Origin: Streptomyces sp. rh34
GTDB lineage: Bacteria > Actinomycetota > Actinomycetes > Streptomycetales > Streptomycetaceae
NCBI RefSeq assembly: GCF_002551245.1
Contig: NZ_NTGZ01000013.1
Coordinates: 1-56,915 of the forward strand
Reading direction: 5' to 3'
Length of the DNA stretch: 56,915 nucleotides
Shown: positions 17,539-26,373 of the stretch, piece after piece
Position numbering within the stretch: the first letter of the stretch is position 1
Layout of the letters: every line of letters starts with the position of its first letter
The notes under the pieces: generated by a model
The model's database searches: none
What the model was told of the DNA's origin: nothing
The model's input: only the letters and a program-made list of their open reading frames with translations
Made by a program: the position numbers and the translations under genes

Positions 17539-18180
17539 TCACCCGCTGCGCCGCGACCCCAGCATCGACAGCGCCAGCTCCGTCAGTTCTCCCGAGACCT
17601 CCTCCGGGCGGGCCCGGCGGCTGCGGCGGGTGTGGTGGGCCATCAGCTCGTGGACCGTGCCGACCATCACCATCACGTCGACCCGGTGGTCCCGGTCCTC
17701 CGCCTCGCCGCGCTCCACCGCCCGTTCGGCCTCCCCCGTCAGGAACTCCGTCCAGAGGGCCCGCCAGAGCTTGCAGTGCTCGTCCACCACGGCGCTCACA
17801 CCCAGCACCTCGACGAACGTCACCCTGGCCTCGCGCGGGTCGCTGGTGACGGCCTCCACGTACGCGTCGAAGAGCAGCCTGACCCGCTCCGCGATCGAGC
17901 GCTTCTCGATGCCGTCGGCCTGCAGGGCGCTCTCCGCCGCCCGCAGTCCGGTCGTCGTGACCCGGTTGTGGAGGGCGATGAGCAGTCCCTCCCGGGAGCC
18001 GTACTCCTGACGCAGCACCTCCACCGGCACGCCTGCCGCCGCGCACACATCGTGCTCGGCGGTGGCCCGGTACCCGTTGATGCCGTACAACTCTCGGGCC
18101 GCTTCGAGAAGTTGTTCCCGCGCCTGCGTGCGCGCGGCATCCCCGGGCCCGGTCCGCTGAACCGTCCAGCTCTCCGCCAC
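17539..18180 (-). CDS. TetR-family transcriptional regulator
   Basis: 213 aa from GTG 18180, preceded by AAGGAGG at good spacing. HTH: ARTQAREQLLEAARELYGINGYRATAEHDVCAAAGVPVEVLRQEYGSREGLLIALHNRV, diverged in the recognition helix but with the YGSREGLL turn of TetR proteins. The ligand domain is a helical bundle of unknown specificity. The 426 bp upstream contain a perfect 14-bp palindrome (18511-18524), a possible operator, nearer to the divergent membrane-protein gene. Confidence 0.9.
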   Translation of the reverse strand: MAESWTVQRTGPGDAARTQAREQLLEAARELYGINGYRATAEHDVCAAAGVPVEVLRQEYGSREGLLIALHNRVTTTGLRAAESALQADGIEKRSIAERVRLLFDAYVEAVTSDPREARVTFVEVLGVSAVVDEHCKLWRALWTEFLTGEAERAVERGEAEDRDHRVDVMVMVGTVHELMAHHTRRSRRARPEEVSGELTELALSMLGSRRSG

Positions 18181-18606
18181 CGGTCCTCCTTGAGCGCAAG
18201 GTGCGGGAGAGGGGCCTGCGCGCCTCTGCACGAACCGCCGCCCCATTGTGCTCGCCCGACCACCGTCCGGACGGCCTCGCCACACCCATACGGGGGAATA
18301 CCCGCACGCGGAAACGCTTCTTCTTTACGCGCCCCGGGTGCGCCCCAAACTTCACCCCGCACTCGCCGGGACTCACCCGGACTCACCGGACTCGCCCACG
18401 AGAGCACGCCGGTGCATCGCCCGCGCATCGCCCGTATGTCGCCCGTACGGCGCCGGAGCACCGCTCGAGGCGCCACCCCAGGCACCACCGCAAGCACCGC
18501 GAACCCTGCCTTGAACGCGTTCAAACGGCTCTGACACGATGGCCGTAGCTGCCGCCCCGCTGAGGGCGTGCCGCGTACATCACCGTGCGCGAGGGGGGAC
18601 TGAACG
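18181..18606. other. Long divergent intergenic region
   Basis: 426 bp with no convincing coding sequence. It includes a stretch rich in CACTCGCC and GCCCGTA repeats and, near the right end, a palindrome overlapping a plausible promoter for the downstream membrane-protein gene. Confidence 0.5.
18511..18524. promoter_or_regulatory. Perfect 14-bp palindrome overlapping a putative -35 element
   Basis: TTGAACGCGTTCAA is fully self-complementary. TTGAAC could act as a -35 with CACGAT (18535-18540) as -10 at 18-bp spacing, placing transcription toward the gene at 18607. The size and symmetry fit a TetR-type operator. Confidence 0.6.
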
Positions 18607-19470
18607 GTGAAGAAGAAGCGGCTCTACGGGCTGTCACTGCTCCTCTCGATCCTGACCCTGCACATCGAAGCGGTCATCGCCCTCATCGTGGCCGTCGTGT
18701 ACGGCTTCACGCAGGAGTCGCCGAACGCCGGCGGCGGCGGTTCGGCGTTGTTCGTCCTGCTCCTGCCCGTGCTCGCCGTGTTCGGGCTCGCGGTCGCGGG
18801 CGCGCTGTCCGTGGTCCTCGTCTCCCCGACAGCCTGGCTGGGCGGCGTGCTGGGACGCCGGTTCGGCGGGCGCGAGGCGTGGTGGTGGGTTCCGGCGGTG
18901 GCGGCGGCCGTCTCCCTCGTGCTCGTCGTCGCCCTGTCCGGCGGTGCGGGGCCCGTCGGCATCGCGGTGGCCTGGCTGCTGACGACGGCCGGGCTCACCG
19001 TCCCGGCCCTGCTCTGGCGGTCGCGCCGGGAGCGGATCTTCGGGCCGGTGACGCTGTGGGGCCTGGTCGCCGTGGTCCTCACGGCCGTCCTCGGCGGCGT
19101 CGGTCTGGCGACGGGGCTGATTCCGGAGTACCGCCCTCCCGCGATCGCCCCGGCGGACATCGTCGGACGCTGGTCCGACGGGCGCGACGGAACGCTCACC
19201 TTCACGGCGGACGGGCGGGTCACCGCAGCAGAGATCGACGTCGACCATGACGGCGACGGAGAACGCGACGTGTGTACGGGGCAGGGCACCTGGACGTACG
19301 AACCCGGCGGGAGCACGTGGTCGCAGGAGGTGGACGTGAGCGTCGACTCGTGCACGTTCGACTACTGGAACGTCGGCGGCACGGAGAGCAGACCCGTCCT
19401 CTACCAGTACATCGGCGACCCGGACTCCGGGGACCTGTACGAGCTGACGAGGGCCCCCGGCGGTTCGTGA
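18607..19470 (+). CDS. Membrane protein with extracytoplasmic C-terminal domain
   Basis: 287 aa from GTG 18607 (VKKKRLYGLSLLLSILTLHIEAVIALIVAVVYGF). About five transmembrane segments fill residues 8-175 (LFVLLLPVLAVFGLAVAGALSVVL, VPAVAAAVSLVLVVALSGG, VGIAVAWLLTTAGLTVPALLW, LWGLVAVVLTAVLGGVGLAT). A ~110-aa domain follows: DIVGRWSDGRDGTLTFTADGRVTAAEIDVDHDGDGERDVCTGQGTWTYEPGG, a lipocalin-like/DUF-type beta domain with a DHDGDG acidic loop. Function not recognised. It is preceded by the palindrome at 18511. Confidence 0.85.
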   Translation: MKKKRLYGLSLLLSILTLHIEAVIALIVAVVYGFTQESPNAGGGGSALFVLLLPVLAVFGLAVAGALSVVLVSPTAWLGGVLGRRFGGREAWWWVPAVAAAVSLVLVVALSGGAGPVGIAVAWLLTTAGLTVPALLWRSRRERIFGPVTLWGLVAVVLTAVLGGVGLATGLIPEYRPPAIAPADIVGRWSDGRDGTLTFTADGRVTAAEIDVDHDGDGERDVCTGQGTWTYEPGGSTWSQEVDVSVDSCTFDYWNVGGTESRPVLYQYIGDPDSGDLYELTRAPGGS

Positions 19471-19549
19471 CGGGCGGGCCAGGGGCCGACGGGGAGCCCG
19501 AAGCCCCCCGGCCGACCCCCTCGGCGCGCGGCCGGACACGGTCCCGGGC

Positions 19550-21841
19550 TCACCCCTTGACCGTGAACTCCCCCCGCAGCAGCGCCTCGTCGCGGGACGA
19601 CGGGCCCACCAGCAGCTCGAAGCGGCCCGGCTCCACGACGCGGCGGCCCTCCGCGTCCACGAGGGTGCAGTCGGCCGCCGGGAGTTCGAAGAGGATCTCG
19701 TGCGACTCCCCGGGGGCCAGCGCCACCTGGCGGTAGGCCTTCAGCTCCTTCTCCGCCCAGGTCACCGAGGTCACCGTGTCGCTCACGTACACCTGCGCCG
19801 TCTCCAGCGCGGGCCGCGTCCCCGTGTTGGTCACCGTGACCCGGGCCCGTACGGTCTCCGACGCGTCGACCACCGACGTCAGCACCTCCAGGTCCGTGTA
19901 GTCGACCGTCGTGTAGCTCAGCCCCTCGCCGAACGCGAACGCCGGGCGCTGGGTGAGGTCCGCGTAGCGCGAACCGTGCTGGCCGCGCACCTGGTTGTAG
20001 TACGTCGGCTGCTGGCCCGCGTGCCGGGCGAAGGACAGCGGCAGCCGGCCGGTCGGCTCGATCAGGCCGAGCAGCAGCTCCGCGACCGCCCGGCCGCCGA
20101 GCATCCCCGGGTTGGCCGCGTACACGATCGCCGCCGCGCCGAGCGCGGACGGCGGCAGCACCAACGGCTTCGAGCTGACGACCACGACGACCAGCGGCTT
20201 GCCCGTCGCCGCCAGAGCGTCCAGCAACGCCACCTGGTCGCCGACGAGTTCGAGCGTGGCGGTGGACTTGCCCTCGCCGATCAGCTCGATCCGGTCGCCG
20301 ACGACGGCGACCACATGGTCGGCGGCCTCGGCGGCGGCGACGGCGTCCGCGATCAGCGAGGCGTCGGGGGCCGCCGGGACGACGACCTCCGGGCGGGGCT
20401 GCCCGTCCGGGAAGAAGGCGCCCTCCGGGTCGGGGCCCACGTCGAGGATCCGGGCTCCGGGCGCGTACGTGACCGTCCAGCCGGCGGGCACGTGGTCGCG
20501 GAAGCCGTCGAGGACGGTACGGATCATGGCGCGCGGCTGGCCCTCCGGCAGCCAGTCGGCCTGGCCCGAGGAGCCCGCCCAGTCGCCCAACTGGGTCTGC
20601 GCGTCGTCCGCGTTGGGGCCGATGACCGCCACCGCACGGGGGATGCCGGAGGCGAGGGGCCTGCCTCGGCCCTCCTCGTCCGCCTCCAGTCCCCCCGCGA
20701 ACGGCAGCGTGCCGTCGTTGGTCAGCAGCACGAGTGAGCGGCGGGCCGCCTCCAGGTTCAGCACGGCGTGCGCCCCGCTGCCGATGACCTCGGCCTGCCG
20801 GGCCGCGTCGGGGTGGCGCGGGTTCTCGAAGAGGCCCAGCTCGAACTTGAGCGTCAGGACGCGGCGTACGGCGGCGTCGATCTCGGACTCCGTCAACGCG
20901 CCCTGCGCCACGGCCTCCTGGGCTCCCGCGAAGAAGTTCGCCGTGGTCATCACCATGTCGTTGCCCGCGCGGACCGCCGCCGCCGACGCCTGCGCGTAGT
21001 CGGCGTAGACCTTCTGCTCCCACACCATGCGGCCGACGTTGTCCCAGTCGGTGACCAGGGTCCCGGTGTATCCCCACTCGCCGCGCAGCACCTCGTTGAG
21101 CAGCCAGTCGTTCACGGTGATCGGCACGCCGTCCATCGACTGGTAGCCGAGCATGAACGTGCGGCAGCCCTCCTTGGCGACCCGCTCGAACGGCGGCAGG
21201 AACCAGGAGCGCAGCTTGCGCCGCGAGATGTCCGCCTCGCTGGCGTCCCGGCCGCCCTGGGTCTCGGAGTACCCGGCGAAGTGCTTGGCGCAGGCCAGGA
21301 TCGCGGTCGGGTCGTCGAGGCCGTCGCCCTGGTAGCCGCGCACCATCGCGGAGGCCAGCTCGCCGATCAGGAACGGGTCCTCGCCGAAGGTCTCGCTCAC
21401 CCGGCCCCACCGCAGGTCCCGGGTGATGCAGAGCACCGGCGAGAACGTCCAGTGCACCCCGGTCGCCGCGACCTCGACCGCCGTCGCCCGCGCGATCCGC
21501 TCCACCAGCTCCGGGTCCCAGGTGGCGGCCATCCCCAGCTGCGTCGGGTAGATCGTGGCCCCCTCCCAGAAGGAGTGCCCGTGGATGCAGTCCTCCGCGA
21601 CGAGCAGCGGGATGCGCAGCCGGGTCCTCGCGGTGAGCGCGGCGGCCTCGCGCACCCGCTCCGGCGAGGCGTGCAGGATCGAGCCCGCGTGCAGGTCCTC
21701 GACGAGGTGCCGCACCCCCTCCTTGGCGTTGAGCTGGAGCATCTGGCCGACCTTCTCGGGCAGCGTCATGCGCCCCAGGAGATCGGTGACCCGCTCCGCG
21801 ACGGGCAGCGCGGGGTCGAGGTACGGCGGCTTGAGGCCCAC
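19550..21841 (-). CDS. Glycoside hydrolase family 3 beta-glucosidase-type enzyme
   Basis: 763 aa from GTG 21841 with AAGGA 6 nt upstream; the longer start at 21886 adds 15 residues without a binding site. The GH3 N-domain includes MTLPEKVGQMLQL, KHFAGYSETQGGRD and the nucleophile segment VTDWDNVGRMVW. The GH3 C-domain starts near SLVLLTNDGTLPFAGG, with AVIGPNADD and VVVVSSKPL. A fibronectin type III-like domain ends the protein (VRARVTVTNTGTRPALETAQVYV to LLRGEFTVKG). No signal peptide, so it acts on imported oligosaccharides or glycosides. It is divergent from a TetR regulator that probably controls it. Confidence 0.93.
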   Translation of the reverse strand: MGLKPPYLDPALPVAERVTDLLGRMTLPEKVGQMLQLNAKEGVRHLVEDLHAGSILHASPERVREAAALTARTRLRIPLLVAEDCIHGHSFWEGATIYPTQLGMAATWDPELVERIARATAVEVAATGVHWTFSPVLCITRDLRWGRVSETFGEDPFLIGELASAMVRGYQGDGLDDPTAILACAKHFAGYSETQGGRDASEADISRRKLRSWFLPPFERVAKEGCRTFMLGYQSMDGVPITVNDWLLNEVLRGEWGYTGTLVTDWDNVGRMVWEQKVYADYAQASAAAVRAGNDMVMTTANFFAGAQEAVAQGALTESEIDAAVRRVLTLKFELGLFENPRHPDAARQAEVIGSGAHAVLNLEAARRSLVLLTNDGTLPFAGGLEADEEGRGRPLASGIPRAVAVIGPNADDAQTQLGDWAGSSGQADWLPEGQPRAMIRTVLDGFRDHVPAGWTVTYAPGARILDVGPDPEGAFFPDGQPRPEVVVPAAPDASLIADAVAAAEAADHVVAVVGDRIELIGEGKSTATLELVGDQVALLDALAATGKPLVVVVVSSKPLVLPPSALGAAAIVYAANPGMLGGRAVAELLLGLIEPTGRLPLSFARHAGQQPTYYNQVRGQHGSRYADLTQRPAFAFGEGLSYTTVDYTDLEVLTSVVDASETVRARVTVTNTGTRPALETAQVYVSDTVTSVTWAEKELKAYRQVALAPGESHEILFELPAADCTLVDAEGRRVVEPGRFELLVGPSSRDEALLRGEFTVKG

Positions 21842-21854
21842 AGGAGTTCCTTTC

Positions 21855-21882
21855 GCGTACGGCACTCCGCAGTACCGTACGC
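21855..21882. promoter_or_regulatory. Candidate operator between GH3 and tetR
   Basis: Inverted repeat GCGTACGG (21855-21862) and CCGTACGC (21875-21882) separated by 12 bp, 14 bp upstream of the GH3 start and within the divergent promoter region. Spacing and symmetry suit a TetR dimer; the match to this regulator is inferred from position only. Confidence 0.5.
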
Positions 21883-21998
21883 TCAATCCCGACCGCTTGG
21901 TAAGTATTGGCGGCTCCGGGATCCGGTCCTGTGAGAATCTGGGCCGGAGCGGCGGTGCGAGAGAGGTGTCCGATTCCGATGACAGCGGGTGATGGCGC

Positions 21999-22598
21999 GT
22001 GACTTCCGGGGCGCGGCGCGGCTACGCCAAGGGCCGGGCCAAGCGGACCGAGATCCTCGACCAGGCGATGGCCCTGTTCGGCGAGGCCGGCTACCGGGGC
22101 GCGTCGCTCCGGGTGATCGCCACCCGCTGCGGCATCTCCCACCCGGGCCTTCTCCACCACTTCCCGACGAAGGAGGCCCTGCTCCTCGCCGTGCTCCAGC
22201 ATCGGGACGACGTGGACGACGCGTGGCTGGCCCTGGGCCTGACCCGGGGCGTCGACCATCTGCGCCGGCTGATCGACCTCGCCGAGCTGAACGCGAAGCG
22301 GCGCGGGATCGTCGAGCTGTTCTCGGTGGTCGCGGCGGAGGCCACGTCCCCCGACCATCCGGCGCACGCGTACTTCGAGGCCCGCTACCGCACCTCGGTC
22401 GCCAACACCGAACTGGCCTACCGCCAGACCCGGGAGGCGGGCGAACTCCGGGACGACGTCGATCCGTCGGCCGCGGCGCAGCAGCTCATCGCACTGATGG
22501 ACGGCCTGCAGATCCAGTGGCTGATCAGCGACTGCGCGACGGACATGGCGGAGGTACTGCGGGCCCACGTCCAGGCGCAGGTGACCGTGCGGTTCTGA
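21999..22598 (+). CDS. TetR-family regulator, probably of the GH3 gene
   Basis: 199 aa from GTG 21999. Canonical HTH: RTEILDQAMALFGEAGYRGASLRVIATRCGISHPGLLHHFPTKEALLLAVLQHRD. The C-terminal ligand domain includes AYFEARYRTSVANTELAYRQTREAGELRDDVDPSAAAQQLIALMDGLQIQWL, typical of the AcrR/TetR_C_6-like group often found beside beta-glucosidase genes in Streptomyces. The inducer is unknown, and a sugar or plant glycoside is plausible from context. Confidence 0.93.
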   Translation: MTSGARRGYAKGRAKRTEILDQAMALFGEAGYRGASLRVIATRCGISHPGLLHHFPTKEALLLAVLQHRDDVDDAWLALGLTRGVDHLRRLIDLAELNAKRRGIVELFSVVAAEATSPDHPAHAYFEARYRTSVANTELAYRQTREAGELRDDVDPSAAAQQLIALMDGLQIQWLISDCATDMAEVLRAHVQAQVTVRF

Positions 22599-22680
22599 CG
22601 GTCGCGGCACGCCCGCTGCCGATGCGGCCCGCCGCGCCCGCGGCCTGGCGCAGGTGCCCGTACGGTTCCCGGCACACCCC

Positions 22681-23205
22681 TCAGCCGTCGAGGAACTCCG
22701 CGCACCGCAACGGCCCCAGCACCGGCCCCTCCCCCGGGCGGATCGTCACCTCCACGTCGTCCGCCCGGGCCTCCGCCTCACGCACGGACTGGAAGCTGGC
22801 GAGCGTGCAGACCAGTTGTCCCGTCACCTGGTCCCGCGCCTCCGCCCAGTACGGGTCCTCCAGCTCCACCGTGACGCGGGTTCCGTCCCCGGTCACGGTG
22901 TAGCCGCCGGGGGCGTGGAGCAGCGTGGTCAGCCCCTCGCGCCGCTCGGCGGCCGTCGGCCCCTCGGCGAGCAGCTTCATCACCGCGTCGAGGCTGCCGA
23001 CCTCCCGGTCGAGCAGGGGCACGGCCCGCAGCCCGGCGTCGGACGCGAAGTACAGCCGCATCCCGCGCGTCAGCCCGGACGCGGGCTCGCCCGCCTCTAT
23101 CACCCCGGTCGGCTGGACCCCGCACCCGACGAGCGCGACCCCCAGCACCGTGAGGACGACCCCCCGCCAGTGCCCCCTCCGTCCCCCTCCCCGCCAGCGC
23201 CTCAC
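22681..23205 (-). CDS. GerMN-domain lipoprotein of a two-component operon
   Basis: 174 aa from ATG 23205, overlapping the kinase stop by 4 bp. Signal peptide with lipobox LVGC (VVLTVLGVALVGCGVQ), then a GerMN domain: RLYFASDAGLRAVPLLDREVGSLDAVMKLLAEGPTAAERREGLTTLLHAPGGYTVTGDGTRVTVEL. GerMN domains occur in LpqB-like and GerM lipoproteins. LpqB in actinobacteria is encoded with the MtrAB two-component system and modulates its kinase. Here the same order (regulator-kinase-lipoprotein) suggests that this lipoprotein tunes the sensor at the outer membrane face. Confidence 0.88.
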   Translation of the reverse strand: MRRWRGGGRRGHWRGVVLTVLGVALVGCGVQPTGVIEAGEPASGLTRGMRLYFASDAGLRAVPLLDREVGSLDAVMKLLAEGPTAAERREGLTTLLHAPGGYTVTGDGTRVTVELEDPYWAEARDQVTGQLVCTLASFQSVREAEARADDVEVTIRPGEGPVLGPLRCAEFLDG

Positions 23206-24881
23206 CCGTCCCCCTCCTCCTCCAGGTGCCGCAGGGGCAGTCGCAGCGTGAACACCGCGCCGCCCTCCGGGCGTTGGGCCACCTCGATGGTGCCGCCGTG
23301 CAGCCGGGCGTTCTCCAGCGCGATGGCCATACCGAGGCCGCTGCCCTGCCCGAAGCCGCCCTGCCCCAAGCCTTCGCCCTGCCCGAAGCCTTCGCCCTCC
23401 GTGAGGCCGCCGCCCTCCGTGAGGCCGCGGCCCCGGCCGCCGTCCCCGGCCGTGCTCCGCGTGCGCGCCGCGTCCGCCTTGTAGAACCGGTCGAAGACCC
23501 GCTCCCGGGCCTCCGGCGGCAGCCCGGGGCCGTGGTCGGCGACCTCCAGCGTCACCCGGTCACCGCCGGACGCGGCCAGGGTGACCGTGACCGGCGGCGC
23601 CCCGTGCCGCAGCGCGTTGCCCACCAGGTTCGCCACGATGACGTCGACGCGCCGCCGGTCGACCACGGCCCGTACGTCCTCGCGGAGTTCGAGGGTCACC
23701 CGGTCCGTCCACCCGCGCAGCGCCAGCGACGCCCGTACGGTGTCGGCGAGGTCCGTCACGGACGCGTTGAGCCGGGCCGCCCCGGCGTCGAAGCGGGAGA
23801 TCTCCATCAGGTCCTCGACCAGCCGGGACAGCCGGGCCGTCTCCGCGCCGACCGTACGGGCCGCGTGGGCGGCGTCCGGCGGCAGCTGGTCGGCGTCCTC
23901 CTCCAGGACCGTCGCCACCATCGTCATCGCCGCGAGAGGCGTGCGCAGTTCGTGCGACACGTCCGCCACGAACCGTCGCGCCTTCGCCTCCTGCGCCCGC
24001 AACTCCGCGTCGGACGCCTGGAGCGCGTCGGCGGTCTCGTTGAACGTCCGCGCCAGTTCGGCCAGTTCGTCGTGACCGCGCACCGCGACCCGGCTTCCGA
24101 GGTCCCCGGCGGCGAGTTCACGGGTGGCCCGCCCCAGCTTCCGTACCGGCCGCAGGACCGTCCCGGCGGCCAGCAGCGCCAGCAGCGCTGCCAGCACCAC
24201 CACGGGCACGGTTCCCGTCCGTACGGAGTCCAGCAGGGCGGCCGTGTCGTCGCGCTCGGCCCGCAGGTCGGTGATCACGAAGACCTCCAGGCCCGAGGTG
24301 CGCCGGTCCCCGTCGGCGTACGTCACGGGTGTGCCGACGACCAGGTACGGATCGCCCCGCCACTGGACCCGCTGGAACCGGGCCCCCTCCCCGGACCGGA
24401 CGGCGGCCCGCAACTCGGCGGTGATCCGGCCCTCCGTGTCGGCGTACGCGTCCGAGACCGCCGACAGGTCCTGGTGGCGGACGACCACGATGCGCGCGCC
24501 CAGGCCCTCGGAGACCTTCGCCGCGAACCGGGACAACGACTGCTGGTCCGGCGGCAGATCGAGCCCGGCGGCGACGGCGGCGACCCGCTCCCGGAGGTCG
24601 TTCACGGCGGTGTTCTGGGTGCGCTGGAGGACGGCGGTGCGGGCGTCCCGGTAGGCGAGGGCGGTCGCGGTCACCGCGCTGACGAGGGCGACGAGGACGA
24701 AGGTGACCACGAGCCTGACCCGCAGCCCGCCGACGAGCCGCCGCGAGCCGCGCCCGAGCAGCTGCCGGAAGGAGCGCCCGGTCTGCCGCCGGAGGACGGG
24801 CCGCGGGGTGGCCCGGGAGGCGGACCGGGAGGCGGATCGGGAGGCGGATCGAGGTTCGGACCGGAGCGCGGGCCGGCTCAC
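23202..24881 (-). CDS. Sensor histidine kinase (HAMP-HisKA-HATPase)
   Basis: 559 aa from GTG 24881, whose GTGA overlaps the response-regulator stop. The N-terminus has a short Ser-Arg repeat (SASRSASRSASR) before TM1 (VVTFVLVALVSAVTATALAY). An extracellular sensor domain, TM2 (VPVVVLAALLALLAAGTVL) and a HAMP region follow. The H-box is FVADVSHELRTPLAAM and the N-box NLVGNALRHG. Between the F-box (DRFYKAD) and G2 box (GSGLGMAI) an extra ~30-residue Gly-rich repeat lies in the ATP lid. The architecture is otherwise MtrB/CseC-like. It is the second gene of the regulator-kinase-lipoprotein operon. Confidence 0.93.
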   Translation of the reverse strand: MSRPALRSEPRSASRSASRSASRATPRPVLRRQTGRSFRQLLGRGSRRLVGGLRVRLVVTFVLVALVSAVTATALAYRDARTAVLQRTQNTAVNDLRERVAAVAAGLDLPPDQQSLSRFAAKVSEGLGARIVVVRHQDLSAVSDAYADTEGRITAELRAAVRSGEGARFQRVQWRGDPYLVVGTPVTYADGDRRTSGLEVFVITDLRAERDDTAALLDSVRTGTVPVVVLAALLALLAAGTVLRPVRKLGRATRELAAGDLGSRVAVRGHDELAELARTFNETADALQASDAELRAQEAKARRFVADVSHELRTPLAAMTMVATVLEEDADQLPPDAAHAARTVGAETARLSRLVEDLMEISRFDAGAARLNASVTDLADTVRASLALRGWTDRVTLELREDVRAVVDRRRVDVIVANLVGNALRHGAPPVTVTLAASGGDRVTLEVADHGPGLPPEARERVFDRFYKADAARTRSTAGDGGRGRGLTEGGGLTEGEGFGQGEGLGQGGFGQGSGLGMAIALENARLHGGTIEVAQRPEGGAVFTLRLPLRHLEEEGDG

Positions 24882-25594
24882 AGCGGCCCGAAGCGGTAGC
24901 CGAAGCCCCGCACGGTCTGTACGTACCGGGGCCTGGCCGGCACGTCCTCGATCTTGGCCCGCAGCCGGCCCACCGCCGCGTCCACCAGCCGGGAGTCGCC
25001 CAGGAAGGTGTGGTCCCACACCGAGGCCAGGAGCTGCTCCCGGGTGAGGACCCGGCCGGGCGAGGCCGACAGCTCCAGCAGAACCCGCAGTTCGGTGGGC
25101 GGAAGGGGGACGGCCGCCCCGTGCTTGGTCACGGTCAGCCCGGCCCGGTCGATCACCAGACCGGCGTGATCGGTGCGGTCGGCGTCGAGGGCCTGCGCGT
25201 CGGGCCCCTGACGGGGATACGGTTCCGCGCGGCGCAGGGCGGCCCGGATGCGGGCCTCCAGGACGGGCGCGGTGACCGGCTTGACCACGTAGTCGTCGGC
25301 CCCCGCCTCCAGCCCGGTCACGATGTCCCGGTCGTCGCCGCGCGCGGTCAGCATGATGACCGGGAGCGTCGCCGTACGGGCCCGGATGCGGCGGCACACC
25401 TCGAAGCCGTCCATGCCGGGCAGCATCAGGTCCAGCACGGCCAGTTCGACCCGCGCGCCCCGCTCCCCGGCCAGCAGCGCGAGGGCCTGCTCACCGGTGG
25501 CGGCCGTCTCCACGCCGTACCCGTGCCGGCGCAGCACGAGCTCCATTCCGTCCCGTACGGACGCGTCGTCCTCGATGAGCAGCACATGCGGCAT
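24878..25594 (-). CDS. OmpR-family response regulator
   Basis: 238 aa from ATG 25594 (MPHVLLIEDDASVRDGMELVL). Receiver domain with phospho-acceptor Asp55 in LAVLDLMLPGMDGFEV, switch Thr in MLTARGDD and Lys in VVKPV. The C-terminal winged helix reads LPPTELRVLLELSASPGRVLTREQLLASVWDHTFLGDSRLVDAAVGRLRAKIE with RYVQTVRGFGYRF. First gene of the operon with kinase and GerMN lipoprotein. Its start is 134 bp from the divergent lipoprotein-exporter operon, which it probably regulates. Confidence 0.95.
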   Translation of the reverse strand: MPHVLLIEDDASVRDGMELVLRRHGYGVETAATGEQALALLAGERGARVELAVLDLMLPGMDGFEVCRRIRARTATLPVIMLTARGDDRDIVTGLEAGADDYVVKPVTAPVLEARIRAALRRAEPYPRQGPDAQALDADRTDHAGLVIDRAGLTVTKHGAAVPLPPTELRVLLELSASPGRVLTREQLLASVWDHTFLGDSRLVDAAVGRLRAKIEDVPARPRYVQTVRGFGYRFGPL

Positions 25595-25728
25595 GAGGCC
25601 GATTATGCGCGCGCCGGGTCCGTCCCCGCCTCCTCCCCCGAGGGCGGACGCGCAGGTCGGAGGCATTGTTACCTTCCCATCACGTGGCCATGGACGGGCC
25701 GTCATCCTCGGCGGCCAGCGTGAGGCCC

Positions 25729-26373
25729 ATGAGCTTCTCCACCACCACCGCCGGGCTCCGCCTGGCCGCCTTCGTGGCCGTGCCCGTACTCGCCCTCACC
25801 GTCGCCTGCGGCGGCAGCGACGACGCCACCGGGACCAGGGGCCACGACGCCGTCGCCGACGTACCGTCCCCGAAGAGCGGGTCCTCCGAGGCCGCGAGCA
25901 CCCCGAGCACCCCGAGCACGAAGCCCGCCGGCAAGAGCGCCTACTACGACGCCCAGGTCGCGTTCGTCCAGTGCATGCGCGCCAAGGGCGGCTACAAGGA
26001 CTACCCCGACCCCAAGCTCAGCGGCCACCTCGACTGGGACGAGATCAACCGGATCGGCTCCCAGCCCGGCCGCAACGAGGGCATCAAGGCCGGAAAGAAC
26101 AACGTCTGCGTGGACGAGCTCCAGGCGTCCATGGCGGTCGAGCCCAAGCGCGACCAGCAGAAGTCCTACGAGTCGATGCTCGCGCACGCCCAATGCATGC
26201 GGGACAACGGCATCAGCCGGTTCACCAACCCGGTGATGTCCGGCGGCAACGCGGTACCCGGCGGCGACCCGAACCCGGCCTCCCCGGTCTACGACCCCGA
26301 GTCACCGGCGTACAAGGAGGCCCGGGAGGCGTGCGCGTCGAAGCTCCTCGACGGCCTGGACGGCATGCAGTGA
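25729..26373 (+). CDS. Secreted lipoprotein heading a MacB-type export operon
   Basis: 214 aa from ATG 25729. Signal peptide with lipobox LTVACGG ([18 protein letters not shown]), a Ser/Thr/Pro linker, then a domain with repeated [18 protein letters not shown] and [17 protein letters not shown] motifs, an internal duplication with CMR cores. Actinobacterial lipoproteins with these CMR repeats are encoded beside peptidoglycan-binding adaptor and MacB-type ABC genes. Likely a surface sensor or substrate-capture component. The TGA overlaps the GTG of the next gene. Starts at 25690 or 25720 are alternatives. Confidence 0.85.
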   Translation: MSFSTTTAGLRLAAFVAVPVLALTVACGGSDDATGTRGHDAVADVPSPKSGSSEAASTPSTPSTKPAGKSAYYDAQVAFVQCMRAKGGYKDYPDPKLSGHLDWDEINRIGSQPGRNEGIKAGKNNVCVDELQASMAVEPKRDQQKSYESMLAHAQCMRDNGISRFTNPVMSGGNAVPGGDPNPASPVYDPESPAYKEAREACASKLLDGLDGMQ

